A model generated the notes under the pieces. The model saw nothing but the letters and a program-made list of their open reading frames with translations. It had not been told where the DNA came from and made no database searches. A program made the translations under genes and the position numbers. DNA of 64,000 nt from Paracoccaceae bacterium (GTDB lineage: Bacteria > Pseudomonadota > Alphaproteobacteria > Rhodobacterales > Rhodobacteraceae): the NCBI GenBank assembly GCA_030148005.1, contig JASBUI010000006.1, positions 1 through 64,000 of the forward strand, written 5' to 3'. Positions 53,653 through 62,460 of the stretch are shown here, piece after piece (position 1 is the stretch's first letter; the number at the start of each line of letters is the position of its first letter).

Positions 53653-53826
53653 TTCCATGCCCTCCAGATTGTACTGAGTGAGTTCTAGTTGGGGGCTACA
53701 AGTGTAAGTTTCAATTCCCGCCGCCCCACCGCCACGCATTTCATCCCCTTCGCCTTTGATTTCTCATCCGATTTCATTGGATTTTGCACTTGTTCTTGTC
53801 CGCAAATGGCTGATACACCCGCCAGC

Positions 53827-53916
53827 GGAGACGTGGCCGAGTGGTCGAAGGCGCTCCCCTGCTAAGGGAGTAGGCGGGAAACCGTCTCGAGGGTTCGAAT
53901 CCCTTCGTCTCCGCCA
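53827..53916 (+). tRNA. tRNA-Ser (anticodon GCT)
   Basis: A class II tRNA with long variable arm. Acceptor stem GGAGACG/CGTCTCC, anticodon stem CTCCC/GGGAG with loop CTGCTAA (anticodon GCT), T-arm GAGGG-TTCGAAT-CCCTT, and encoded CCA at 53914-53916. Its 3' 19 bases plus one more are duplicated at 55146-55165, marking it as an integration site. Confidence 0.97.
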
Positions 53917-53917
53917 C
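53898..53917 (+). repeat. left attachment repeat (attL core) at the tRNA-Ser 3' end
   Basis: AATCCCTTCGTCTCCGCCAC, identical over all 20 bases to 55146-55165. It covers the 3' T-arm, acceptor stem and CCA of tRNA-Ser, which is the usual core for tyrosine-integrase elements. Confidence 0.85.
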
Positions 53918-53990
53918 AAAATCATCTAAACCATTGTTTTTATTGGATAATTTTTTGTGGCGCTCGAATCCGGCAGAGGGATTCAAACCC

Positions 53991-54014
53991 AATCCCGCGA
54001 CAAATCCCGCAACA
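53991..54014 (+). repeat. left pair of 12-bp direct repeats (candidate integrase arm sites)
   Basis: AATCCCGCGACA at 53991-54002 is followed directly by AATCCCGCAACA at 54003-54014. The same unit recurs near the right end at 55052 and 55076. Spacing from the core (about 75 bases) fits arm-type sites of a tyrosine integrase. Confidence 0.6.
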
Positions 54015-54106
54015 TCAGGCGAGTGACGCAAAACTGAATCTACTCGCAATAAATGTGGTCGCAGCGGTTCGTGTATGCGATACAGGGACACAAAGAGGTT
54101 TCAGCA

Positions 54107-55036
54107 GTGAGCACTTTTCGTATTGGATTTGATGGACCCGCAGTAGAGAAGGGCGAGATAGATGTTGCCGATCTCGCCCCGTCTTTGCTTGCGCTAGGCG
54201 AATTTTTCGAGGCTGCAAACCGCGCCCTCAACAAAGATCGCGCAGATGTGAAGTTGAAGATCCGGGCCACTGAAAAGGGTAGCTTCGTCGCTCTACTGGC
54301 ATTGGATGTAAGCTTTATAGCTGACATCTTGGATGCCGTGGCTGCACACCCCGAAAGAGTAACAGCAGCAAATGATCTGATGGACCTTGTCATCAAAGGC
54401 GGTTCAATTATCGGAGGAGCGGCAGGTGGAACATTTGGGTTCTTCAAGACCCTTAAGTGGCTTAAAGGGAAAAGACCTGACAGTGCGGTTCAGAATGATG
54501 ATGGCACCACGTCCCTCACGAAAGACGGTACCACGATAATCGTGGATCAACGCACGATCATTTTGCTTGAAGACATTGCAACTAGAGAAGCAACCGAGAA
54601 GTTCGTCAGAACTTCTTTTCGGCAGCAAGGAATCAAGACGGTTACTCTGGATGAAGAAGACGGGCAGGACGATGAACCGGACTTGACTTTGACCAAAGCC
54701 GACATTGGTTCGGCGACCGTGCCAGAGCCGTCAGAAGATGAAATCACGGAAACTTCCGATACTCGCGAAGCGCTTTTGAAAATCGTTAGTGCGCAGTTTG
54801 CCGAAGGCTATCTGTGGCGTTTCACTGACGGCACAAACACCTTCACAGCCTCAATGGACGACATGATCTTTGCGAAAAGGTTGGACAACTCGGAAATTGT
54901 GCTTTCGAAGAATGACACGCTGCGCTGCGTAATCGAAGAAACGCAGCAATTGGCCGGGAACCGGCTCAAGACCGATACAAAGATCATTCATGTGAAAGAG
55001 CACATATCTGGAGCACGGCAATTGCGGCTGCTGTAG
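54107..55036 (+). CDS. uncharacterised protein carried between the attachment repeats
   Basis: A 309-residue protein of unknown function, visibly more AT-rich in codon use than its neighbours. The N-terminal half (IGFDGPAVEKGEIDVADLAPSLLALGEFFEAAN, then KIRATEKGSFVALLAL) looks like a family I have seen near phage integrases and in mobile islands. A Gly-rich hydrophobic stretch (GGSIIGGAAGGTFGFFKTL, about residues 110-128) may insert in or touch a membrane. The C-terminal half is acidic. GAGG precedes the GTG at 54107. As the only cargo of the element it may be a defence or immunity gene, but nothing in the sequence proves this. Confidence 0.7.
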   Translation: MSTFRIGFDGPAVEKGEIDVADLAPSLLALGEFFEAANRALNKDRADVKLKIRATEKGSFVALLALDVSFIADILDAVAAHPERVTAANDLMDLVIKGGSIIGGAAGGTFGFFKTLKWLKGKRPDSAVQNDDGTTSLTKDGTTIIVDQRTIILLEDIATREATEKFVRTSFRQQGIKTVTLDEEDGQDDEPDLTLTKADIGSATVPEPSEDEITETSDTREALLKIVSAQFAEGYLWRFTDGTNTFTASMDDMIFAKRLDNSEIVLSKNDTLRCVIEETQQLAGNRLKTDTKIIHVKEHISGARQLRLL

Positions 55037-55051
55037 GATCTGCTGAACTAA

Positions 55052-55087
55052 AATCCCGCAACTTTCTCCGCAACAAATCCCGCAACA
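55052..55087 (+). repeat. right cluster of 12-bp direct repeats (candidate integrase arm sites)
   Basis: AATCCCGCAACT at 55052-55063, a partial unit CTCCGCAACA near 55066, and AATCCCGCAACA at 55076-55087. Same orientation and sequence as the left pair; the 20 bases ending at 55088 match 53996-54015 with one difference. Confidence 0.6.
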
Positions 55088-55145
55088 TTTTCTGGCTTTC
55101 GCCTTCTTAATGTATTGATTTTATGAGTGAAAATAACTCATATCT

Positions 55146-55165
55146 AATCCCTTCGTCTCCGCCAC
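55146..55165 (+). repeat. right attachment repeat (attR core)
   Basis: Exact 20-base copy of 53898-53917, the tRNA-Ser 3' end. It is preceded by the inverted repeat ATGAGT...ACTCAT (55123-55141), which could be part of the integrase core-binding region. Confidence 0.85.
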
Positions 55166-55514
55166 CATATCTATTTTGTGAATTTGATTGGGTCGCCTTG
55201 GGCGGCCCTTTTGCTTTGTTTTGGCAGCGTTTTTGGCCTCGGCCCCAAAAGGCCTGACGACGGACAGCTCGGTTCGGAAATCGAACTGGAAGTGTCCACG
55301 GAGCATTCTTAGTGCCTGAACGACTTCACAGCGGAGGCATCTATTGAGGCAATCCAGAGCAAACCCTGATATGGCTAGTTCTTGGTGATGAGAGTGCGGT
55401 AATTGCCTTTGTGTTTGTTCTTAGTTCGCACCTTTGGTCACAGTTTTCATTCTTGAAACTGTCTAAAAACCAGACCTTCGCGCATTGCACCGCATCGGTC
55501 CAAATGGGCCAAAA

Positions 55515-55562
55515 GCCGCGTTTCGCTGCAACATCCACGAATGGCCGCGAAAGGCCGTCCTT
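55515..55562 (-). repeat. dispersed repeat, copy 3
   Basis: Read on the minus strand it begins AAGGACGGCC, continues TTTCGCGGCCATTCGTG and then TTGCAGCGAAA. The first two blocks match copy 2 at 4337-4370 and GCGGCCATTCGTG matches copy 1 at 3153. Confidence 0.45.
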
Positions 55563-55701
55563 GTCGTCGGCCAGCGCCAAAACTGGGCAGATGCGGCATG
55601 GCATCCGAAGTCGTCTCCAATCCCAATCAGCTAATGGTGCTTTCCAAATTGACGAGAATTGATAGTAACAATCCCTGAACGCCAAGCTCCGGACATGTGC
55701 C

Positions 55702-56481
55702 ATGCGCTTTAAAGATATCGTCAACCTGAACCTGCATCCAATCACCCAAGCTGACTACAGCGCTGAGTGTCGCGCAAAGCTTGATAGCGAGGGGGTATCG
55801 GTGCTTGAGGATTTCATTAGTCCCGCCGCCCTGGACCTGATGCACACCGAAAGCACCGAAGCGCAGGACAAGGCATATTTTTGCGCGCAAAGTCACTCGG
55901 TCTATCTCACGCCTGATAACCCGGCGTATCCGGGCGATCATCCAGCGAACCGCAAGGTTCTGTCATCCAAAGGGTGCATTTGCGACGATGTGATTGGTGC
56001 GACGTCCCCTTTGCGGGTCCTCTATGATGAGCCGACCTTTCGAAGTTTCGTGGCCGAAACCACCGGCCAGACCGAGTTGCACCCCTACGCTGATCCGCTT
56101 TCGTCGATCAACGTTCACTACGCCAACCGCGATCAAGAGCTGGGGTGGCACTTTGACAATTCGAGCTTTGCAATCACCTTGCTTATCCAGAAACCGGATG
56201 CTGGCAGCCGTTTTGAGTACGTTAAGGGGCTGAGGGATGCGGATGCCGGCGAGATGAATTATGATGGCGTGGATGCTCTCTTTCGTGGGGATATTCAGCC
56301 GCAGGTATTGTCTATGGAGCCGGGAACTTTGGTTCTATTTCGTGGACGAAACTCAATCCATCGCGTCACTCCCAACGAGAGCGACAGAACACGGATGCTT
56401 GCGGTTTTGGCATACAACGCTGAACCTGGCGTGACTTTGTCCGAAAGCGCCAGAATAACCTTCTATGGCCGTTTGGATTGA
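55702..56481 (+). CDS. 2-oxoglutarate/Fe(II)-dependent oxygenase, BesD/ArpA-like
   Basis: A 259-residue double-stranded beta-helix enzyme. Metal ligands are His150 and Asp152 in GWHFDNSSFAITLLIQ and His220 in NSIHRVTP, with Arg229 or Arg231 for 2-oxoglutarate. FEYVKGLRDA and LVLFRGRNSIHRV match the family that includes the amino-acid halogenase BesD and its hydroxylase relatives. The halogenases replace the metal-binding Asp by Gly; here Asp is kept, so hydroxylation is expected. The substrate is unknown. It stands alone, just outside the tRNA-Ser element. Confidence 0.8.
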   Translation: MRFKDIVNLNLHPITQADYSAECRAKLDSEGVSVLEDFISPAALDLMHTESTEAQDKAYFCAQSHSVYLTPDNPAYPGDHPANRKVLSSKGCICDDVIGATSPLRVLYDEPTFRSFVAETTGQTELHPYADPLSSINVHYANRDQELGWHFDNSSFAITLLIQKPDAGSRFEYVKGLRDADAGEMNYDGVDALFRGDIQPQVLSMEPGTLVLFRGRNSIHRVTPNESDRTRMLAVLAYNAEPGVTLSESARITFYGRLD

Positions 56482-56964
56482 TGCCCAAAACTCAGAGCGG
56501 TTGCCTATGATCTGAGTCCAATTCGCTTGTGCCGACTTTGGTCAGTTCACTCTCGCAATGGCAAAATGGAGTGACAGCTTCTTTCCGGCAACTGATGCGT
56601 GTTCCGCCTTTAGGGCAGCGCTGCTATTGCGCCACACAACTCTGCCAACCCGCGCCTGCGTCCGATGGGCGTGTAACCGGTTCGCAAGCAGCGGTCCGTT
56701 TCGTTGTTTTCTTAGAACCACTGGTCTTCTCCGTGGATCGCACTACGGCTAAGGTCGTTGCGGCGCAGCGCCACTGGCTCAAGACGCGCGACAGGGCCTG
56801 CCGCCCAGACAAGATCGACCGAAGCATTCCCGCGCTGAGACAAAGCCTTGCCAAGTGCATTTTGGACTTCACCCGAATGCGTAGCCGCACGTTGGTTCTT
56901 GGCGACTAGCCAGCAAATCGGGTGAAGACCGCGTGGCGCGCCACAACACTTTCAGACGCCCGCC
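56482..56964. other. intergenic region before tamB
   Basis: About 480 bases between the oxygenase gene and the end of tamB. A 126-codon plus-strand frame at 56529-56909 has irregular composition with overlapping open frames and no motif, so I do not call it. I see no RNA, repeat or clear terminator here. Confidence 0.5.
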
Positions 56965-59900
56965 TCAGTAATCCTTTTCAAAGAATATCCCGATCCCGGT
57001 TTTCCCATCGATCGAGGTTTTGCCCTTCAGCGTGATCGACTTTGTCACGTCAAGGTTCAGCCCGATCTCTGATGTTCCATCCTGCCCGATGGTAACGTCC
57101 GAATAGACACGCTCGGATATCTTCTTGCCCAGCGTGACCGAGGTCTGCCCCGTGGCATCGGTGTTGACGTTCAGATCGTCCAGTCCAAACCCCTGCCGCA
57201 GCTTGGACACGATGCCATCGCCGCCTTTGCCCGCCAGCGCCGCCACGGCCGAGGCCAGTTGCGCGGCCTGAAAGGGTGACACCCTGGACAGCCCGTGACC
57301 AAACATCAATTGCGCCAGTACCTCGTCCTGCGGCAGCGGCGGCGAGGACGTGAACGTGATCGTAGGGTCCGTCGCCTCGCCCTCGATATTCACGCTCGCC
57401 GTAACTTCGCCGCTCGACGTTGACGCGACCAGAATGACATAGGGCACAAAACTGCCCTGCAGGCTTAGCTTGCCTTCGGTCAGGTTGAACCGCTTACCAA
57501 GGATATCAAGCCGCCCGCGGATCAGGTTGAACTCGCCGATGGGAATGACATTGGCACTTGTTCCGGTCAGCTGGATCTGACCGCCCAGTTCCGCATCAAG
57601 CCCGCGGCCCCGAACAAAGACCTGCGAGGGCGCCGCGACCTTGATGTTCAACCCGATGGGCCGCCCCGATGCGGCGCTGCTGGCAGTATCGTCACCAACG
57701 CCCGCCCGCTCCAACGTGGCCTGAACCGGGGCCGGGGCGCCCTGATGTTGCAGGCCTTCGGGGATCGCGGTCAGCCCGCCAAGGCCGGTTGAAGGCACAC
57801 GGATCTCTGTCCTGCCAAGGGCCAAAAGCCCCGCCACCTGCGCGCCGTCCGTCAGTGGGCCCTTGATGCTAAGGTTGCCACTGACGCTTGTCGAATAAAG
57901 CTCGGGGTTTTTCAGGGCAACGCGCGCGAGGGTTACGCCGATGTCGCTGGGGTAGGGGGCCGACATGGAAATCGGGCCGGCCAGCTTGACGGTTCCGCCG
58001 CCACTGGTCAGCTGCCCGGCCAGCATAACCCGCCCGCCGCCCAGCTGCGCGTCCAAACTTGCACCAGTTGCCGACAGCCCCAGCACCGGCGCGGCGATGC
58101 GGCCTTCTGTAAGGCTGACCTGTCCTGACAGCGAGGCAAGGGAGATCGGACCATTGAGGGCCAGATCAAAGCGCACCGGCCCGGCGACAGACCGCGGCGC
58201 GATAAAGGCGTTGGCCAGCTCGGCGCGCGTGCTGCCAGCCGCGCTGAGGTTGGCGGTTGTCAAATCGCTTGCGATCTGGCCCTGCACCTTGGCATCGGTT
58301 CCGCCCGGGCCGCGCGCGCTAAGGCTAAGGCTGTATCCTTGCGGGCCTGGCACCACTTGGCCTTCGGCCGTCACCGGGCCTGAAATGCCCGCGGCAAGCA
58401 GTGCGATATCGCTAAGGCGCGCCTTTACATCATGGCTTTGCCCATCCGCCGAAGGCGCCACCAGCGCCGAAATCTGCGGGTTCTCAAACTCCAGACTATC
58501 AAGGCCGATGTCCTTTCCCGACCGTTGTACCGCCACCGCGAAACTTGTTTTCCCGGCCAAAAGCTTGGCGCTTAGATCCTGCGCCAGCATTAGGTCCTGT
58601 CCGGTTCCCTTCGCTGATATTTTCTCAACCGCATCAGTCAAAAGATAACTGCCCGTGGCCTCCAGCGCCCCGCCAAAGCCCTTGCCCAACTGCCCGACGT
58701 CCTTGAATGAAAGATCGGCGTTTAGCGCGATTGAGCCGGTCTGAAGCGTGCCGCGGGCCTTGGCCGTCAGGCTTTGCGCATTGACCTGAAGGCTTCGGAT
58801 CAGCGTGCCTTCCGTGTCGCGTTTGATCGATACGTCGATGTGGCTTGCCCCTGACAAAAGGGCGTCCAACTGCGGCTCTCCAGCGCTAAGCGATTGCCCG
58901 TCGATCGCTGCGTTGAAATCAAAGATACCGGCCAGAACCTGGGCCGAACCTTCGATCTCGGCGCGCAGCTGACCTGACAGTTTGCGCCCCGCAAGCCCGG
59001 ACAGTCGCCCGACGTTCTGCGCCGTTGCCTGCGCCTTGCCCGCAACCAAAAGAGTGTCGGTCAGCCCGGATATTTGCCCCTCGCCGCTTAGCGAATAGTC
59101 GGCGCCCAAAAGCTTGAGCGACGAAACCTCCAGCGGGGCGCCTGGGTGATAGCTGAACTCCCCCGACAGAGCCACTTGCGAACCCAGCGCCTCGGCCAGC
59201 GCGGCGTCGCGCATGGAAAGGCCGCTGGCCTCAAGATCCAGCGCGCCTTGGATGCCCCGGTTTGCGTCCCCGTCAGAAAGCTTGCCGATCTTGCCCGCGC
59301 CGCCAAGCTTCGCGCTCGCCAGCGCCATATCAGGGCGGCGCAAGTCGCGAACATCGCCCTGCAGGCGCCATTCATCGCCCGAACTTGCGTCAAAGCTTAC
59401 CTTGAAGCTGGCGCCGGCAAGCGTCGTGCGCTCGCCCGGAAGGGGCAGGACAACGGGCGCTGCATCCTTTGAGGCTATTTCGCCAGTCAGATCGATGCGC
59501 CCCGGCATCCCGTCACTGGAAATTGTCACCCGCCCCGAAACCGCGATCTGCTGCGCGGTCAGTTCAAGCCGCGATAGTTCAAGCTCTCCTGTGGCTGTGC
59601 GCGCGCCGTCGAGGTTTACTTGAATGTTCGAGCCAAAGAAATCGCGGTAGTCAGGCGCAAAAAGCGGGGCGATATCACCGCCAAGCTGGGCCATGAAACG
59701 GCTGGTCGTCCCTTCAAGGTCGGTCTGACCCTTGATCGTGACCTTGCCGCGCAGACGCTCTTTCCCCGCTGTTGCAAGCTTGATGTCGGCGGCAAAATCG
59801 TTGGTTGGCCCGGTGCCCGAAATATCCAGCGCAATCGCGGGGGCATTCGGAATACCGGCCAGAGTGCTGATTATCCCGCCCGCGGCCTCATTCGCCTTGA

Positions 59901-60495
59901 CCGTCAGGGACAAAAGCTTGGTGCTGTTGTTGTAACCGGCCGCCAGAGCGATTTCGCCCAGCTTTCCATCCGTTCGCGCAACGCTGATCTTTGCAGAACC
60001 CTCGCCCGCGGCAAGGCTTGCGCTGCCTGTCACCTTCAGCGTTGCGGCCTGCCCAAGAACGGGCGCCCCAAGGACCACTTTCTTGGCCTCGATCTTGCCG
60101 ATGGACACCGAAACCGGCAACTCCGGCAGGCTGAAACCCGATGCCTCTGCCGCCGGCGTAGTGGGCGCTGCGGCTTCTGGCCGGCGCGTCACGCTGATCT
60201 CGTCTGCGGTCAACTGGTTGACGTCAACCCGCCCCGACAAAAGGGCCGAGCGTGACCAGTCCAGCGTCACACCCTTAAGCGTCAGCCAGATGCCCTTGGT
60301 ATCGGCAATGGTCAGGGTTTTCAGCGTCGCACGCGAGGAAAGCGCGCCCTGAAAGCCGGTGATCTTCACCGATTGGCCCGCCGTCGACAGGTTCGTTTCC
60401 AAAAGCTGGGTCAGATAGCCCTGCCCATCGGTGTCGGAAGCGGCCGATGTGATCGCGGGCATCGCAAGCAAGAGGATGATCAACAGCCGCCGCAT
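56965..60495 (-). CDS. tamB: translocation and assembly module subunit TamB
   Basis: A 1176-residue inner-membrane-anchored, mostly beta-stranded protein spanning the periplasm. An N-terminal signal anchor (LLIILLLAMPAITSA) is followed by long AsmA/TamB-type repeats and the C-terminal DUF490 domain with GEFNLIRGRLDILGKRFNLTEGKLSLQG and DEVLAQLMFGHGLS. It works with TamA in outer-membrane protein or phospholipid delivery. The start overlaps the tamA stop by one base (TGATG). Length is slightly below the enterobacterial 1259. Confidence 0.94.
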   Translation of the reverse strand: MRRLLIILLLAMPAITSAASDTDGQGYLTQLLETNLSTAGQSVKITGFQGALSSRATLKTLTIADTKGIWLTLKGVTLDWSRSALLSGRVDVNQLTADEISVTRRPEAAAPTTPAAEASGFSLPELPVSVSIGKIEAKKVVLGAPVLGQAATLKVTGSASLAAGEGSAKISVARTDGKLGEIALAAGYNNSTKLLSLTVKANEAAGGIISTLAGIPNAPAIALDISGTGPTNDFAADIKLATAGKERLRGKVTIKGQTDLEGTTSRFMAQLGGDIAPLFAPDYRDFFGSNIQVNLDGARTATGELELSRLELTAQQIAVSGRVTISSDGMPGRIDLTGEIASKDAAPVVLPLPGERTTLAGASFKVSFDASSGDEWRLQGDVRDLRRPDMALASAKLGGAGKIGKLSDGDANRGIQGALDLEASGLSMRDAALAEALGSQVALSGEFSYHPGAPLEVSSLKLLGADYSLSGEGQISGLTDTLLVAGKAQATAQNVGRLSGLAGRKLSGQLRAEIEGSAQVLAGIFDFNAAIDGQSLSAGEPQLDALLSGASHIDVSIKRDTEGTLIRSLQVNAQSLTAKARGTLQTGSIALNADLSFKDVGQLGKGFGGALEATGSYLLTDAVEKISAKGTGQDLMLAQDLSAKLLAGKTSFAVAVQRSGKDIGLDSLEFENPQISALVAPSADGQSHDVKARLSDIALLAAGISGPVTAEGQVVPGPQGYSLSLSARGPGGTDAKVQGQIASDLTTANLSAAGSTRAELANAFIAPRSVAGPVRFDLALNGPISLASLSGQVSLTEGRIAAPVLGLSATGASLDAQLGGGRVMLAGQLTSGGGTVKLAGPISMSAPYPSDIGVTLARVALKNPELYSTSVSGNLSIKGPLTDGAQVAGLLALGRTEIRVPSTGLGGLTAIPEGLQHQGAPAPVQATLERAGVGDDTASSAASGRPIGLNIKVAAPSQVFVRGRGLDAELGGQIQLTGTSANVIPIGEFNLIRGRLDILGKRFNLTEGKLSLQGSFVPYVILVASTSSGEVTASVNIEGEATDPTITFTSSPPLPQDEVLAQLMFGHGLSRVSPFQAAQLASAVAALAGKGGDGIVSKLRQGFGLDDLNVNTDATGQTSVTLGKKISERVYSDVTIGQDGTSEIGLNLDVTKSITLKGKTSIDGKTGIGIFFEKDY

Positions 60496-62285
60496 CAGAA
60501 CGCCTGCCCAATGCCGACATAGATTTGCATGCCTTGGCCGGTGGTGCCCGAGACCGGCATCGCCAGATCAAAGCGGATCGGCCCGATACCGGTCTGATAG
60601 CGCACCCCAAGGCCAGCGCCCGCATGCCATGCACCCCCGGTACCCGGCCGCGCGCCGGTTCCAACATAGCCAGCATCGTAAAACGCAACCCCGCCCCATG
60701 TGGGCGTGAACCGCGCGCGCAACTCGGCCGAGAGGCCAACAAAGTTGCGCCCGCCCGTTCGCTGGGTCGGGCTGACCGCAAAGACGCCAAGCGACTGGTA
60801 GGGCTGGCCCCGAACCGTATCGCCGCCGCCCGAGTAAAAGAGGTAGTTGCGCGGCGTCGCGGCAATGGCTGGCCCCGCAACAGAGCCCAGCCGGAAGCGA
60901 CCGGCAAGCGTGAACATCGGGCTAAAGTCCTGATAGCGGCGGGCATCCAGCGTGAACTGCGCCCCTGAACCGGTACCCCCGAACCCTTTGAACGGGATCA
61001 CCTTTGCGGCGATGTAGGTGCCGCTTTGCGTGTCCAGCGCATTGTCGCGCGCATCCCAAACCACCCCGATGGGGAAGTAAAAACTTCGAAAGCTAAGCAC
61101 CCCGGTGGTGTCGGTCACCCGGCTAAGTTCGAACCCGATACCGGCGGTGGCGGTCAACCGATCGCTTAGCACACGGCTTAGGCCCACCTCTGTCTTTGCG
61201 ATGCTCTGGCCATAGTCTGTCTGGTTCAGCCGCTCGGCCAGAACCAACGCATAAAGAGAGCTGTCGGCGTTCACCACGCCCGGGCGGTCATAGCGCAGGC
61301 CGACAGAGAAATCGGGGCGGCTTGTCGGCCCGCCGATGCCAGAGATCTTGCCATCGAACCGCAGGCGGCTGGCGCTGTTGAAAAGGTTCCGGTTCAGCCA
61401 GAAACCCGACAGCGTCAGCCCTTCAAGGCTGGCAATCTCCGCGCCAAAACCGATGCGGTGGCGCTTTGCTTCGACCAGCGCCGCCTCGATGTCCATTGTT
61501 CCGCCCGGTCCCAAAGTGTCGGCCTCGGTTAAAGCCACTGACGAAAAGGTTCCTGTGCGCCGCAAACGTTTGGCCGCGAGCTCTTCCTCATGGGGGCTGA
61601 ACGGCTTGCCGGTCGGCAATCCTGCGATCTGGGCAAGCCGCTTTGGCGGAACCTTGGTATCGCCGCTGAAGGTCAGCGCGCCGAAAGTAACCTTGGGGCC
61701 GGGGGTGATCGCGATATCAACGTTCAGCTTTCTTGCCCCATGAACGGCGGTTATACGCCGCGCGCCGGGCGCCGCCTTGGCGTAACCGGCATCGCGCCAG
61801 CCGGTCACCGCCGCCGTGGCCGCACCCTGAATAAGCTCGCTCTTTGCCGTCCGGCCGGGCCCAAATTCCTCTGGCAATCGCGTGCCCGGCGCAAGCGGCG
61901 CAACGCGCGCAACGCCCAGCGTGAAAAGCGCGCCGGGACGGACCGTGACCTGAACCTTCGAAATCCTTGCAGGGGCATCAAGCGGGGCGATCGATGCCGC
62001 CTCTCTGCCGTCAATCAGAATGTTGATCACGCCCGAATAATAGCCTTGCGCATAAAGCGCGCCCAAAAGCCTTGAGTAATCCGCGCGCGCGGCTGCAAAG
62101 ATGTCCGTCGCGTTTGCGCCCGGATCACCTTGCGCGGCAAGAACAAGCGACGCCGACCTTAGCGCCGCTGACACTTCGGGATTTGCGCCGGGCGTGGCAA
62201 AGCTGACCTCACTGGCTTGCGCCTGCAGGTTCCCCGCGAGCGCAAAGAAAAGCGCAAAGGCCACAACTTTGCTTAACCTGTCCAA
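60495..62285 (-). CDS. tamA: outer-membrane assembly factor TamA
   Basis: A 596-residue Omp85-family protein. A signal peptide (VVAFALFFALAGNLQAQA) is followed by three POTRA domains (the third at VTFGALTFSGDTKVPPKRLAQIAGLPTGKPFS) and a C-terminal 16-strand barrel with GGDTVRGQPYQSLG (the conserved loop 6 motif) and final Phe. The start is a TTG at 62285 with an excellent GGGAGGAT upstream. An upstream ATG at 62336 would add a charged leader that spoils the signal peptide. It forms an operon with tamB. Confidence 0.93.
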   Translation of the reverse strand: MDRLSKVVAFALFFALAGNLQAQASEVSFATPGANPEVSAALRSASLVLAAQGDPGANATDIFAAARADYSRLLGALYAQGYYSGVINILIDGREAASIAPLDAPARISKVQVTVRPGALFTLGVARVAPLAPGTRLPEEFGPGRTAKSELIQGAATAAVTGWRDAGYAKAAPGARRITAVHGARKLNVDIAITPGPKVTFGALTFSGDTKVPPKRLAQIAGLPTGKPFSPHEEELAAKRLRRTGTFSSVALTEADTLGPGGTMDIEAALVEAKRHRIGFGAEIASLEGLTLSGFWLNRNLFNSASRLRFDGKISGIGGPTSRPDFSVGLRYDRPGVVNADSSLYALVLAERLNQTDYGQSIAKTEVGLSRVLSDRLTATAGIGFELSRVTDTTGVLSFRSFYFPIGVVWDARDNALDTQSGTYIAAKVIPFKGFGGTGSGAQFTLDARRYQDFSPMFTLAGRFRLGSVAGPAIAATPRNYLFYSGGGDTVRGQPYQSLGVFAVSPTQRTGGRNFVGLSAELRARFTPTWGGVAFYDAGYVGTGARPGTGGAWHAGAGLGVRYQTGIGPIRFDLAMPVSGTTGQGMQIYVGIGQAF

Positions 62286-62422
62286 CTGATCCTCCCGGCG
62301 ATGCGCAATTTTCGCACGCCCGCGACGCCACTGCAATGCGATCTGAACGCAGTCACCGCAAAGTCAGACACCGTTATACTTGGTGCCTTTGACAGGGCCG
62401 TGGCATTGGTCTATCACAAATT

Positions 62423-62442
62423 TTGTATCCGCGCGGATACAA
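62423..62442 (+). promoter_or_regulatory. perfect palindrome, operator of the GntR regulator
   Basis: TTGTATCCGCGCGGATACAA is a perfect 20-bp palindrome ending 18 bases before the regulator start. TTGTAT/ATACAA ends are typical of FadR-subfamily GntR sites. Autoregulation of the gntR-abrB pair is likely. Confidence 0.7.
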
Positions 62443-62460
62443 TGCATAGAAGGCCACCGA

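Larger units (their letters stand above)
55037..55701. other. right end of the element and non-coding flank
   Basis: Holds the right cluster of 12-bp repeats (55052-55087), the inverted repeat ATGAGT/ACTCAT at 55123-55141, the right attachment repeat 55146-55165 and a dispersed-repeat copy at 55515-55562. The remaining sequence has open frames on both strands without protein-like composition; it may be decayed. Confidence 0.55.

Noticed and set aside
55341-55745. 134-codon minus-strand frame beside the tRNA-Ser element
   Set aside because: It overlaps the start of the oxygenase gene and a dispersed repeat and has no recognisable protein features.
56529-56909. 126-codon plus-strand frame before tamB
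   Set aside because: No ribosome site or motif, irregular composition, and competing open frames in other phases.
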